NCBI GenBank assembly: GCA_007258455.2
Contig: VDFB02252616.1
Coordinates: forward strand, 119,448,552-119,512,551
Direction: 5' to 3'
DNA length: 64,000 nt
Origin: Sequoia sempervirens
Taxonomy: Eukaryota > Streptophyta > Pinopsida > Cupressales > Cupressaceae
Shown: in pieces, positions 23,576 through 36,341 of the stretch
How the letters are laid out: each line of letters opens with the position of its first letter
Position numbering within the stretch: position 1 is the stretch's first letter
Notes under the pieces: model-generated
The model's input: the letters and a program-made list of their open reading frames with translations, nothing else
Database searches by the model: none
Told to the model about the DNA's origin: nothing
Translations under genes and position numbers: made by a program

Positions 23576-24123
23576 AATGAGTGTAGTAGTCTAAGATGGA
23601 ATGAGTCTTGAACTACGTCTCACTATAGTATTGGTAATAGGACACTAGGTTTTGAAGATCATACAAGTTTCACCAAACCTAAGTGCACCCAAAATGGAGA
23701 ATAGGCACTAAATAGATGCAATCAAACACTCTAGAATATAAAATGCAATTCACATGTAAAAAGAGATAGCAATTTTTAGATTTAAAAAAAGATAATTTAA
23801 TGATTATATTATGTAAAAACCTAAAAAATGATGTTTTTTAATGCCTGTTTTAATTTCCAAACAATGCACTCAATTTGATCAATTGAACCTAAATCAAACA
23901 ATGACAAATTTTTCTAATTTCTAAAACTAAAACCCAGATTTAGTAGTAGATGAGAATGAAGAAAAAAAAGATAAATCATTTCCCAAAATTTTGGAAAAGC
24001 ACCTATATAGGGATAGATTCGCCCTAGGGTGAATGGGTCTTAGCATAGGGTTTTGAAAAATTTAAATATGATTCTAAAGTTCAATGCTAGGGTTTCCTAT
24101 TTCAGGTGGCAAACTATTGGTTT
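23576..24123 (-). other. Element H leader (gag-proximal part)
   Basis: This is noncoding sequence between the Gag ATG and the insertion point of element G. It contains a palindrome, gattc-gccctaggg-t-gaatgggtc, at 24016-24039, matching the LTR palindrome. The other half of the leader is at 54465-54873. Confidence 0.65.
24119..24123. repeat. Target site duplication of element G (left), GGTTT
   Basis: GGTTT lies just before the LTR start and is matched by GGTTC at 54460-54464 (one C/T transition). Choosing this boundary makes the first ten bases of both LTRs align (TTTTGTGCAT against TGTTGTGCAT). Confidence 0.75.
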
Positions 24124-27100
24124 TTTTGTGCATATTTTGCACACATGCCCCACCAACAGCAGGGACCCCCTCTTTTTTCTCCCGACGGGATATTTTGTTC
24201 CCGTCTTGCTTTGCGCACCCCTATTTTTGAGCCCAAGTTGGCCACAAGCCTCAAAATGATCAATTTTCCATTGGCCAAAGTCACCTACCTGAGCTTCACT
24301 AAGTCATTTTCCTTTGCGGGCTTAGTCCTGCGGGTTTTCCTTGGCTTATCACCCCGACGCCCGTTGGACCTTGTGGACCCGCATTCGTGGGTCTCCTCTT
24401 CTCGTTCACCGCTGCGTTCCACCATCCACTTAGCCTCATCGTCCTTCCATGTGATAGGTCCCGCATCTTCCTTTGTTGCTGCGTCCTTCAGGCACTGCAA
24501 ACCCACAGTTACGGGTCACCTAATGCGGGTCTTTTTTCTCATTTCACTGCTAAGTAGCCGCGAACCCTTGACTTCCGCCCGCATGGAAAACTCTGTAGTT
24601 GGTCTTTCTGTCCCGTCGTCCCCATTATCAAAGTGGCCTTGACAAGCTTCAAAATTCCCTAAGTCTAAAATGTTTGCAGGTCTTTGCATGTGGCCTGCCT
24701 TCACCTGACTACCGTTGTCTAACGGCTGAGCTCACATGTCACCCCACTGTACGGACCCCGTATGTACCTTTTCCCCAGAATGGAACCTTAGGGTTGTGGG
24801 TAAACTCTTAAGCCAAAGCTCATCGTCAGGTCTGCCCTTGTGGGAAACTGTCACCTCGACACCATTCCATAACAGTGAAACTACACTGCCTCCCTGCTTC
24901 GCGGGCCTGCAACCCACCAGTTCTGTCATCCTCTTGTGGGCTTCCCCATGGCGGCTACTATCCACCATCTCATCACTGTAAAACAAAATTCATATGCAGT
25001 GTGCCCACATGATTCACTCGTGTCTACATATTCACTATAGGCTCTCACGAAACTTTGGTCATCACTCACTCAGCCATTCCTGAATGACATTCTTAGTGGC
25101 ATCTTCAAGATTGGTTCCCAGTGTTGGGTCCCCACAAGCTTTCTTTGTTGTAGGGGTCGTGATCTATCTCACTATTTATAACGGTCCTTCCTAGTGACTT
25201 TTCTGTAGTTGACATGCTCACTCCTAACTTTCGCATCACCACATCTTGGTGATGACCATGTAGTAATTATAAATGTGGGTTTCTAAGCCAATGTTGATTT
25301 TGAAGAATGACACCACATGCTGGAGCTTTCACATTACAAACGATGACATTCAAAGACTGGCACCAACTGCCATCATCTACGTGGGACCCGCATTTTGGGC
25401 CTTTTCCCATCTCTCTCCATTCTCTTGATTGCTTCCCCGAATGTCCTCACACATGCGCCTATCTGCACTTGATCACCCACATCCTCAAGGAAGCATTCTT
25501 GCACAATAAACCCGCATCATCCCCTTGTAGCCAAAAGGTGTTCTCACAAAATTGGTATGACTGACTAGCATGCTCTCCTGGTAAAAGAGAGAGAATTCAA
25601 AAAGGGCATGACGGTCATTTACTAGGCGATGAAGTGATTTGAGGGAATAATCTTAATTTGTGCAGTTGATGGTTTGAACATTTGATGAAGTTACTAGTTA
25701 TCATGACAGGGCATTCAAAGACCACCCTCGCCAAAATATGTAAGTGAGCTTGGTGTTGCAAGCTTTCCCTTTGTGGAGGTTGTGGATCTCATGGCCGTTA
25801 CCTAATGCCAACTTTATGTCAGTCACTCGCATCTTTAAATCCGTTGGAGTCTTCACTTTCAGATCCCACTGTGCAGGTGGGTGCTCTTTCACCACCATTG
25901 GTCACGGTAGGGCCCATGCGGACTCCTGCGTGTTTGAGCCCATGTTATTCATTTCCTATAACAGACATTCTAAGTTACAACGTCATCATCATCATTGTCA
26001 TTTTAATATGGCTGACTTACTATTGCCTTTCTCATTCAGGTGCTCACAGTCCCACTTCCGTGCGACCCTTGATGAAACAATATCCGCATTGCATTGACAT
26101 CACTAGATTTCACTAACAAATTTAAATTCCCATTAAGCATCTTGGTGCATTATCAGGTCTGTGTAGAAGGCTGATACTAGGAATGGTGCATCCCACAGCA
26201 TAGGCCCATGCTCTAGGAACCATAGAAACTCATGGTGGCACGTTGTAATCAAGGGTTCATGGTAGAAAATATTTCATATAGGGGAGGAGCCACAACTGGA
26301 CTAAAGGCGGGAGTTTGATGAAATGATTAATGGCACAAATAATATGGGTCTAACCTCAGCTTTAGCCTCATAGAAAGCAAAGGTGTTGATGTCTGCAGTA
26401 AGGTGGTTTGGGGAATGAATGAAAAATCTTGTTTAGACATTCAACTTTGTATGCAAATTCCACCTCCACCACTATTTTTTAGAAGACAGCCTTCCCATGC
26501 CATCTTTTCTGATGGTGGTGCCCTTCTTCACTGTGGGTTCCGCATTACACATGGCTAATTAATGAGCTCATTGTTCCCTTTTCGACATTTCTATGACTTC
26601 CTCCCTCACCCTTTCTCCCACCAAGCATGGTCAAGTTAGAGAATGGTGGGCTTGTGATTCGAATCATTACCAACATAGCAAGTACGAGGAGGAGGAACAA
26701 GGTTAGTGAGGGGAGCACTTTTTTCTATTATGTTGAAGCAATAATTATGCTCCCTCTCTTGCACTACGATATTGTTACTCATATAAATAAGAAATCTACC
26801 AAAATATTGAATAACCAGGAACCAACTATTAGTTAGAATCACCTCTAAAAATGATGTAGGTTTGGTCTACAAAAGACGACTGAGCTACACCCTTGAGGCC
26901 ACCTCTACACTATGGATCCATGCATCGCTCTTTCTATCAAGGGTTCTAGGCTTGAGTGCTACTTCCTTTGCCATTCACAAACAACGTTCTCCGACGGCCT
27001 CCCCTCATCACACTCCTGCAAGTGTCGTAATGTTGTGGACTCACACGCTAATCTTAAAGCAGTATTGATGGGATTTGAGTTGCAAGTTTAATGATACAAG

Positions 27101-30100
27101 AAGTTGATACTAAAGTGATTAGAGTAAATGATTAGAGCATACATGAATTAATAAACACCATCAGATGCATTCAATTTCCCTTTTAAGTATACTCATTTTG
27201 AATAAGATTTTATAAAACACTGTCACCTAGGATAATTATTGAAGGATACACTTCTCAATCTTAATATGGAAATTTTAGTGTTGAGATATGTGTATACAAT
27301 CAAGCAGGGATGACATATCAAGGGCTAGGTTCTGCATCTTTGCTAAATTCCTTCGCCATGTGCATTGGTGGGCACGATCTAATAACCATTTTTTTGAAAG
27401 GACCGCTTGGAAACCTTTTCCTATCGAAGGACATTAGGGGGCCAATAGGAGGAAGCGTAATTCAATTTCGCATAAATAGCGGGACTTGGTGCTCTGTGAC
27501 TATGCTTTTTTTATCATCTTAGAGGGCTCTCATCCTATTGAGGCTTATCAAGACATCAAGAAAAGCCGGATTGAGCTTCATATACCAGGCCCAATGAGCT
27601 CATTGAATTCACAATGATGACACTCAATCAAATACTTTGATGAAATCGATTTATAACCTTGGATGTTTTCCAGACGAATTCAAGCAAATTTTGTGTTTAC
27701 CAACTCTTTTGGTGCCTATAATTACCCATTAGAAGAGTGAATGGTGAGAACTTGATGGATTCAAGGAACAACTATGTATAATTCATGCAATATTGTTATG
27801 ACAGGGAAACCTTGGAGCAGGTGATGGAATTGTATCCTGCGGGCATTGTGGTCTTAGGAGTTGGAGTCTTCTTGTTACAGGGGCTAGCTAGTAGACCACC
27901 ACTATGTTGGCGCTATATTTCACGATGTGTCCAAGTATCCTCCTTGCACGATTATTCTACATTCCACCTCTACGGCATCACCACTTGTGGGTCCTAACTG
28001 TGGACTCACTGTGGGTATCGACCGTCATTTTATCTACTTGGAGTGGCGTCTTGGGGGTGGCCTTCCACACCTCCCTTCCCGCACAATGTTGCAATGTCAT
28101 CTATCCACATCGGGAACCACAAATACACTTATTGATTCCATGTGCACTTTTGTGAGGATGCTCCAAATAAAATGATGAATCATAAAAGACAACGGTGGGT
28201 GGATGAAATATGAAGGTTTTCTTCATGTCAAACTTTGAAGGCTCCAAGTCTCTATAGGGGAGTGCACATAAAGACCAAACACATGAATGAGTACTATATT
28301 AAACAAGTTGTAGAAGGGAAGGAGGGAGGGAGGGCTATAGGTCACACGAACCAGGGTGATGGAAATTGAGTCACCCTCTCTAGAAATCAAGAGTGCAGGC
28401 TCCGCAAATCTTTCGGCCGCTGTTTCCCTTGGACAAACTTCAACTAGGTGGAATTCGCTGTCTTTGTTGCAGTTCGAGTGACTTTCTTCAAACCATCACT
28501 CATGACTTCTTTGTTCTTGGGTCATCATCATGAATATCGAGCCTGGATGAAAAGCAACTAGAATGATGGTGGAAAGAGATCAAATGCAGCATATTGACAA
28601 GAAGGAAGAAACATAATGCACCCAATAAAAAAAAATGGAAGATGAAAAAGAGAGACGTTCCAAACCATTTAATGAGGGTTGCTGGCATGTTCATGTGGGT
28701 TCCCGCCCTTTTGAAATCGATGTTGATGGTAGTAACTCATTCAATTCCCACACTCTCAATGTCTCCTCATTGGCTACTCAACTAAGGAATGAAGAAATCA
28801 AATCATGGATAAGGATCTGGCATGGCCGCTTGAGTACAAGTAATGGTGACAGGGACTTTGGTGAAGTGATTTGCGCATGGAGAATTGAATTAAAGTAGTA
28901 GAGCTCAACATATTTAGCCCTTGTCACCTCAATGATGTTTCCTATTTATGGCATGGCACGAGCTTGCATGTGAAATGACATTTAAGGCATGATATTTTAC
29001 CCCATTTTAGAGTGAGGTTAGACTTTACTAGAGAATTAGAAAGATACTTGAAGACTTTTACTATTAAAGGTATTCTTCCCTCCAAGTGGGAGTAATACGA
29101 TGGGAAAGGGGGCATTTAGTAATCAAGACCAATTTATACTCATTTTAGGAGAAATTTAGAGTTTGAAAGTTAGATGAGCAATGATTGGGCGGTCACCTAG
29201 AAATGAAAATTATACGGTCATACGAGTATTACTTCCCACTTCAAATCCCCCTTTGAGCTTTGAAGATTGGTAAAACAGATAATTAAAGTAAATTGAAATG
29301 GCTATCATAAGAAACTTAAAGAGTTTCATGTCATTAGGGATATTGGATTATTTTCATAAGCTTAATTAAATCTATTGTTTTGTGCAGGGCTCTGATTGTA
29401 AAATGGAGACCATCAAAGAAGCTTACTCCAGAAGGAAATTGCTTGAAATGCGCCCACCTATGACATTGTACCACTAAAGGGTTAGTCCATGGAACTATGC
29501 TAAATGCAGTCTTAACTCAGGACTTGATCTAAAGAAGGAGAGGGAAGGTGAGATCATGAAGAGTGTCATCCAAATGAAGAACCTACACGTTGCCTACTAG
29601 GTTTGCAAAGGGGATGATAGGCAAAGATCACCTATAGGGTTGAACCAAGGAGAGGATTTTAACTCATGGATGATGCACACAAAATATTACCAGAGAAATG
29701 TTGCATAAACAATGATCAACTCGTCGAGGAGGAATGACAATCAAATGACTACATGCCAAGGGAAGTCAGTGCCAAGAATTCATGGAGCTGCCCACTAAAA
29801 TCAGAAGCAAAAGGGAGTTGTTTTTCTTTTCACTAAGCGACGATTATCCTTTCAGAGTTGTCCCATCAGATTCGGGGCAACTAATCTATTTCACAATGAT
29901 GCAGATCTGCAAACAAGATGCACTTGATTAGCTGGAGAAATGTTGCTAACACATCAACAAGAGGGAAAATTTTAACTACTTTCAACCACAGCCTAGAAAA
30001 CAGCTAGAGAACAAAACTGCTACAGTGCTAGGGTCACTAGAAGACAAAATAGGCTACAAGGCAAGATAGGGAAAAGGAAAAAACTATATTTTAAATTGCT

Positions 30101-30193
30101 ATATATTTGGGGGTAGGTGAAACCCTAACTTGTAATGAATCTGAACCACACATTATAGATCAATCCTAGCCATTCATTTGGGCTCTAGAAAAT

Positions 30194-30201
30194 TATAAAT
30201 A
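30194..30201 (+). promoter_or_regulatory. TATA box in element G 5' LTR
   Basis: TATAAATA followed by ggggcttgctcctcatttgt. The same box and context are at 53612-53619 in the 3' LTR. It is the likely LTR promoter and would place transcription start near 30,225. Confidence 0.55.
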
Positions 30202-30561
30202 GGGGCTTGCTCCTCATTTGTAAATGTTGGAGAACTGGTGTAAAGGGAATTTTGTAGCAATAGAGAGAAGCATTGCATGAATTTGGGTGGTTCTTTTGAG
30301 TTTGTTCATTATGCATGCATGCTTCGACTTCCAAGTTAGTTTAGTTTGTAGTTTCTTGGATGGTTGTGATAATGGTGTTGTTACAGTATTTGATGAATTT
30401 CCAAGCTCATGCTTTTCGTGACTTATTGATGATGAATCACTTTGTAAAGCTAGTTTGAGCCAACTTATTTGCTGCAACTTAGTTCAATCGTATGTTCATG
30501 AGGTGAATGCACAATCTGAAAATATGTAGTCCTTAGAAGATTGCATTGATTTTCTGTAGTT

Positions 30562-30566
30562 GTAGG
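30562..30566. repeat. Target site duplication of element P (left), GTAGG
   Basis: Perfect 5-bp match with 43414-43418. The uninterrupted site is preserved in the 3' LTR of element G (ggtgtaggcttctc, about 53,984), which confirms the insertion. Confidence 0.92.
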
Positions 30567-31903
30567 TGTAGACATCCAAATTTGGACACTTAATTTATCC
30601 AAATTTATCACTTTTCGTCTAAACATCCTCTTATTTGAGTTAATTAAGTAATATTACTATTATTTAATTAATATGTTTAATTCTGCTAAATCCCTAAGGT
30701 ATTTAATTAATAATTAAATACCTTACCCTCCTTAATCCTCTTTTCATCAAATGAATTAAATAAATATTACATTTATTTAATTCCTCACATGTCATTTTCA
30801 TCTAATCCTAATCCATTTCCTAATCTCTTCATTCTGTGCACATGCCTAATCCTTGATTAGGATGGGTCACATCCTCCAACTTTTGCAAGTTGGCTTTTAA
30901 TCCTAATTAGCCCCTAATTATCCTCTAATTACTGATTAATTGCTTCCAATCATTCCCCAAAGAATTTTTAATTCTTTTATTCTTCCTAGATTCCCCTATT
31001 TTATATGTGAATTTTTAATTCACATTCCATCATTCCAAGGCTTCTAGAACCTTGGACTTGTCACAATCTCCACATGTGACCAACCTTATACTTGTCAAAA
31101 TCTCCACATGTGACCAAGTCCCACCTTTTTGGAGCCCATCTTTTATCTTTTAGACTTTCCTAGGAATGTGAATTTTTAATTCACACTTATTTCCCCAACC
31201 ACCTTTCCTTTTTCCATATAGATTTTTGAGGAATTCCAAAATTCCTCAAATGTCCCTTTCACTCCCACTGGGACAAGAAATCCCTTTGTGGAAATCTTCT
31301 CACCCCCAAGATGCATGTCCTTTTTCCACCTCATGTACTTTCTCAACTCATCTCCATCTCATATCCCCTTGGCCACTTCATCCTCCACATGTCAAGATGT
31401 GAGGGCTTGTGGGTTCTCAACCCACCATAGCCCTTCATCTTGGCCTTGTTGGAGCAATTTTGACCATTGAATTCTCTAGAGAATTCAAATTCTCCTATAA
31501 ATACCCCCTCCTCAAGGGCATTTTTAAAGACTGGGGATTTGAGCAACCTTATGCTGCTAATTTGCCTTCCCACAACACTTAGTAATCTTGCAACTAAATG
31601 CTGTCAATTTGTATTCTCAATCCTTTTCCATCATTTAGCCATCTCTCTTGATCATATTGCATATTGAATCTTGCATTTTAATCATTCAAGCAATCATCTA
31701 AGGAGCACACAAATCATTCCAAGCAAGGGCTAATCAAGGAGAAATCAACAACAAGGAAGGTGAAATCGTTTGTGTCTTATTTTGTCCATTTTCCTTATTG
31801 TTTATCACTCTTTTGGCTAATCTTGAGGTGTCCTTGGTATTTTGTCATTCACATTTCTTAGTTGTTTTGCACATTTAGAATAGGATAAATTCCAAGGTAT
31901 ACA
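30567..31903 (+). repeat. Element P 5' LTR (1,337 bp)
   Basis: Starts TGTAGACATCC and ends GGTATACA. It aligns with 42099-43413 over its full length. The TATA box is TATAAATA at 31496-31503. The segment ttgtcac/aa(tc)tccacatgtgacca at about 31,060-31,115 is repeated in tandem here, but present once in the 3' LTR. Confidence 0.92.
31496..31503 (+). promoter_or_regulatory. TATA box in element P 5' LTR
   Basis: TATAAATA followed by ccccctcctcaagggc. It is identical in the 3' LTR at 43006-43013. Likely promoter of the element. Confidence 0.65.
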
Positions 31904-31907
31904 TTTT

Positions 31908-31925
31908 TGGCACGCCCGGTGGGAC
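31908..31925 (+). promoter_or_regulatory. Primer-binding site of element P
   Basis: TGGCACGCCCGGTGGGAC begins four bases after the LTR terminus. The leading TGG pairs with the CCA tail of a tRNA. I cannot name the tRNA with certainty. Position and leading TGG make the site itself convincing. Confidence 0.75.
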
Positions 31926-31984
31926 CCACAAATGGGTTCTTGTATTTAACGCCCCTTTTGGTTAAGAATTTTGCAAGAAACGCT

Positions 31985-32355
31985 TGCACAAAGGCGGCAA
32001 CGCCCTCTGCTTTATCGCAGAAAGGTGGCAGCGCCCTCGCAGAAAGGCGGCAACGCCCCTGCAGAAAGGAGGCAGCGCCCCTATAGAAAGGTGGCAGGGC
32101 CCTCGCAGAAAGGCGGCAGCGCCCTCTAGACCACTCCAGAAAGGTGGCAGTGCCCCGCATTTGAAAGTTTATCTTTTTCTAACGCACTTGCTGTCATTGG
32201 GGATATATTTAGGAAGCTTTTCTAACACTTTTCTTACAGTGGGAGGGGGTGCAACTTTTCATTTTTTTAAAAAAAATTGACAAAATTTTTTGTAGAAAGG
32301 TGGCAGCGCCCCCGCAGAAAGGTGGCAGCGCCCTTGCAGAAAGGCGGAAGCACCC
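31985..32355. repeat. GC-rich 21-23-bp repeats (gcagaaagg-ggcagcgcccc), element P
   Basis: Two clusters are seen, 31985-32160 with about seven units and 32290-32355 with three, of a unit close to gcagaaaggtggcagcgccc. Further units occur at 33199-33240. Related GC-rich units (ggcggcagcgcccc) reappear near the other end of the element at 40490-40555. The clusters are unusual against the low-GC background. Noncoding in my reading: both strands give open but low-complexity frames. Confidence 0.85.
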
Positions 32356-33237
32356 CAAAACAGCATAGTTTGGAAGGTAAAATAGACATTTTGACTTCGT
32401 TTTGGCTCTAGTTTTTTGCTGTTTTCACGTGATAACTCTCTAACAGTGTTCTGGCAAGAATATTGTTGTTTTTCACTAACATTTTGTAGCGTATTAGGAT
32501 GTTATTGATCAATAGCGAAGAAGAAGACAACTAACATTTGGTTGCAGGACCATCCACTTGATCAGATTTTTTGAAAACTATCTTTGCTATTTTGGAATAT
32601 AGTCTAATTAGGGGGAATAAAACTTCATTGTCTGCTGTGATTGTTTATTTTTGTTACCCAAGGGGGCATTGATTTGTTTTCACTTTCCCCTTGCACTTCG
32701 TGTGAGCCTGGGAAATAGTTGGAAACAATTAGTGTCTTCTTTTTAGTGGGACCTGCTTGGGGATTTCATCACCCCAAGGGACGATTCCAACCACGTGTAC
32801 TAGCGGGGTATATAAAGGGGGGAGAACAAAAGTTGTACCCCAATCCAGTAGCATCGTAATTGGCGGAGCGTCGAAGCTAGGGTGATACCTAGATAGACGT
32901 GAAGAGTTGGTCCGAGCCTTTCAGTATCTCGTTGGGGTTCCCGACTCACACTTGTGACGGACTGGCGTTCATGGTTGTGCCTCACGTACCGAGAGTATAT
33001 CAAGGACCCCCTAAAAACCTTGTGCATCCTAGATTAAGACTTTGCCTTGCCATACCCTTAATATTAATCATAGGATTGTGCTTGTTTGAAGTGTTTTCTT
33101 ATGAAAAATCTATCAAATTTTTGATACTTTAGCCTTACTTTATCATTTTGTGTCCTTGCCATAACCATTGCCATCAAAACCAAACTCTGCCTTACTACAG
33201 AAAGGCGGCAGCGCCCTCGCAGAAAGGTGGCAGCGCC

Positions 33238-33520
33238 CCTGATTTTGCTATCCACGCCCCTAATTTTGCTGTCTATGCCCCTGATTAAGCTATCTACGCC
33301 CCTGATTTTGCTGTCTATGCCCTTGATTAAGCTGTCTACGCCCCTGATTTTGTTGTCTACGTCCTTGATTTTGCTGTCCACACCCCTGATTTACTGCAAA
33401 AAGCTGTCTACGCCCCTGATTTACTGCAGAAAGCTATCTACACCCTTGATTTTGCTATCCACACCCCTGATTTACTGCAGAAAGCTGTCTACACCCCTAA
33501 TTTTGCTGTCAATGCCCTAA
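33238..33520. repeat. 21-bp minisatellite (ttgctgtctacgcccctgat)
   Basis: About a dozen units of roughly 21 bp alternate between gattttgctgtctacgcccct and gattaagctatctacgcccct forms. Some have an inserted actgcagaaag that links them to the GC-rich units just upstream. Because 21 is a multiple of three, both strands stay open (LILLSTP heptads on plus, SKIRGVD heptads on minus), which produces spurious ORFs. Confidence 0.85.
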
Positions 33521-34636
33521 TTTTTGCTGCAGAGGGGCAGATTTGCCCTCCTGGACACCCGAAAGTACCCCATTTGGATTCATTTAGCCTCTAAATCACC
33601 ACTTAATTGTTCCCAACCATTATCCCATCATCCTAAGTCTCTATTTTGTCATTCCAAGCCTCCCGAAACCTCTATTTTATCCATTTAAACCTCCATTCTA
33701 TCACTCCAAATTTTCATTCTCCACGAATCAGTTTTAATCCACCTTTTCACTTTAATTTTTCATTCACAAGTCCATACCCTCACCTAACAAACATTGCAAC
33801 TTCACCATTCACATTGCCAAACACCACCCATAGCCAAACCATCCTAACCTTGTATTACAAAGTGGATATCCAAATTGACTATAGTGCTTGAAGTTGATTA
33901 TTAGTTTTTAACTTCAACCCCAATCAATTCGCTTCCATCTCAAGGTGAATTCGGTGTTGTAAGTTATCATCCTCAGCCCAATCAATCCATTCCTATCTTA
34001 AGGTGGATTCGGTGCCATAATCATTCTCTTAATCAATCAAAGCTCTAGGTCACTAAGGGTAACTTCCTTTGATCAAACTTAAGGTCCCTCTCACATCTTT
34101 CATCATCCAATCATATCCAGCCAATAGTCCAGATCTATCAAAACCAATCATTCGATCAAATTACCCAATCAATCAAATCACATCCGTTCAACCAATGCTA
34201 TCCTATTGATCTTAATAATCCAATCCAATTCAATCAAAATCCAATCTTGCCAATCCAAATCCGATCCCATCAAAATCTGATCCAATCCAATACATCCAAA
34301 CAAAATCTGATGAAAATCCAAATCCCATCAAAATCAAAATCAATCCCATCACATCATCCAATCATCCTAATCTGAGCTTTAATCCGATCCTAATATGAGC
34401 TTAACTTAAATCCTCGACGGTTTTAGTCCATTCCATCCATAATCTTTATCCATCCTCTTTATCCTTTCACCATCATGAATCCTTATCCTCCATCAATAGT
34501 GGTCAAGGGAAACCCTAATTACGCCGACAACGATAACGAAAGTCTTGTTGATCAAGAGGTATATGGACATATATCCCCTTGACGCTGTCACTGGCCTAGT
34601 GTTTTCTCCACCCACTTTCCAAACCACTAGTCTCCC
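33521..34636. other. Element P interior, no recognised gene
   Basis: C/A-rich sequence with many aatcc/catcc words (near 34,100-34,400 almost a degenerate CAATC repeat). A short ORF, MNPYPPSIVVKGNPNYADND (34,471 onward), ends at a TGA near 34,578 and may be an early part of the downstream polyprotein. Confidence 0.4.
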
Positions 34637-35117
34637 ATGAGTCATCCCATTATGTCTTCATCCATGCCTAATCATGCTCCTTATGCCACCTTGACAATGG
34701 ATATCCAGTATCTTCTTCATCCCCATATTTGTCATGTCCTTCATCTACATCATCCTCTTATACAACATCTACATCCTCTTATCCTAATTTTCCATCCCAA
34801 TAATTCTATTATAATTCCCCATCCATGTCCCCCTATCGTAATCCTCTTTCCCAATCTTTCCATACTAATCCTACATCCACACCCTTGGCCCCATCCCACA
34901 TCCACATCTCCCCTCATCCTAATCCATCATCCCAATACCTTACATAATCCATCCCTTCTTGTTCCACTACACCACTCTATACCATCTTAGCACCCGCCAA
35001 CTATGTCCCCCTATCTTAGCCTCCCACCACTCCAATATCCCACTCTTAACCTCCATCCAACTTAGTAGTCCTCCATCTACTCCTAGTCCTCCATCCAATC
35101 CCATTCATCCATCTACT

Positions 35118-35333
35118 CCTAGTCCTCCATCCACTCCTAATCCCCCATCTACTCATAGTCCTACATTCAATCCCATTCATCCATCTAATCCTAGTCCTCC
35201 ATCCACTCCTAATCCCCCATCTACTCATAGTCCTACATTCAATCCCATTCATCCATCTACTCCTAGTCCTCCATCCACTCCTAATCCCCCATCTACTCAT
35301 AGTCCTACATTCAATCCCATCCCTCCATCTAAC
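35118..35333. repeat. 72-bp tandem repeat, 3 full copies, coding frame
   Basis: Units start at 35118, 35190 and 35262, each beginning cctagtcctccatcc and encoding 24 residues (PSPPSTPNPPSTHSPTFNPI plus four). Partial 36-bp half-units flank it on the left from about 35,060. The period is divisible by three, so the frame is kept. Confidence 0.88.
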
Positions 35334-36341
35334 CCTATTCCACCAATCCATAATCCCATATCCATTTCTACCACCCTAGCCAAGCCAACCATATGCAAGT
35401 CTCTCATTTCAGAAGTTCTCCAAGGACTCATTACAAAGAATCCATCCCCAACTCCACATCTTGAAGTCGTGGAACCATGCCATCTAGATCCATCATCCGC
35501 AATCACTAGTGATGAGACCCTTCTCCATACCACACCTATTATTGATGTTACCACCCCTAGTACTGCTCAAACCATTGAAACCATTGAACCCACTAAATCT
35601 ATTGAACCCCCATCTCCTACTCCAAGAACCACCGAATCCATCGAAGACACCCAATTCCAATCCACTCCCTCTACTTCGAGATCCACCCAAATCCAATCCA
35701 CTCCTCCCACTCCTAGTAGCACCAAAATCCATTCCCAGGAATTTTTTGAATCCTCCATCCTTCCATCTTCCCCACTTGAAGAGTCCCAACAAGACTTCGT
35801 TACCATGCCTCCCGCACATGATGAGTCACAGCAAGAGTCTAATCCAAAGCATGCCAACATATCCCCTTCTCCAAATCAAGATCCTACCATCCCATCTAGT
35901 CCACCTTGCGATCAGTCCTCGCCCACCGACCATGATCCTTGCCTACTCCATCTCCATTCCATCGTGATGAGCCTACTACCACAACCTGACCCTATCATGG
36001 TTCCCTTTACCCTTCTCCCATTGCCTTTATCCTTATCATCTCTTCAGCGATCCCCATCATCACCTAAAATGCTATCCCCACACCGCATATCCCTTTGGTC
36101 CTTTACATTCCTCCAGCGGTCTCGGCGAAAAACAAAGCATATACACCAACCCTCCTCTTCCACCTAATAATGAACTCACATCATTCTTCCAGAATAACAA
36201 AAATTCTATCCTAGATCGAATGCTCAAGAGAATGAACTATCAAGGAAAAGGTTTAGGCCTTCATGAGCAAGGTATTATAGAGCCCATCCAAGCTAAAGAA
36301 CATTTGTATCCGCAAGGTCTTGGATGTACTACTCATGAATT

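Larger units (their letters stand above)
24124..30566 (+). repeat. Element G 5' LTR, first segment
   Basis: This 6.44-kb segment matches 47552 to about 53,990 of the 3' LTR throughout, in order. Examples are the tgtgcatattttgcacac start, cacccatgtagta near 25,255/48,685, catggt(c/t)aagttagagaatgg at 26625/50049, and the TATA region. It ends with GTAGG, the target site of element P. I see no gene in it. ORFs of 60-117 codons have no motifs and appear in both LTRs only because the LTRs are copies. Confidence 0.88.

Noticed and set aside
24106..24642. 178-codon ORF at the start of element G
   Set aside because: It crosses the LTR boundary, has no domain, and the matching ORF is broken in the 3' LTR.
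26627..26836. 69-codon ORF also present at 50,051-50,242
   Set aside because: Shared only because both lie in the two LTRs of element G. Too short and without motif.
33064..33381. Minus-strand heptad-repeat ORF (SKIRGVD units)
   Set aside because: Produced by a 21-bp minisatellite that is open on both strands.
31985..33520. CRISPR-like array
   Set aside because: Units are contiguous minisatellite copies without unique spacers, in a plant retroelement.
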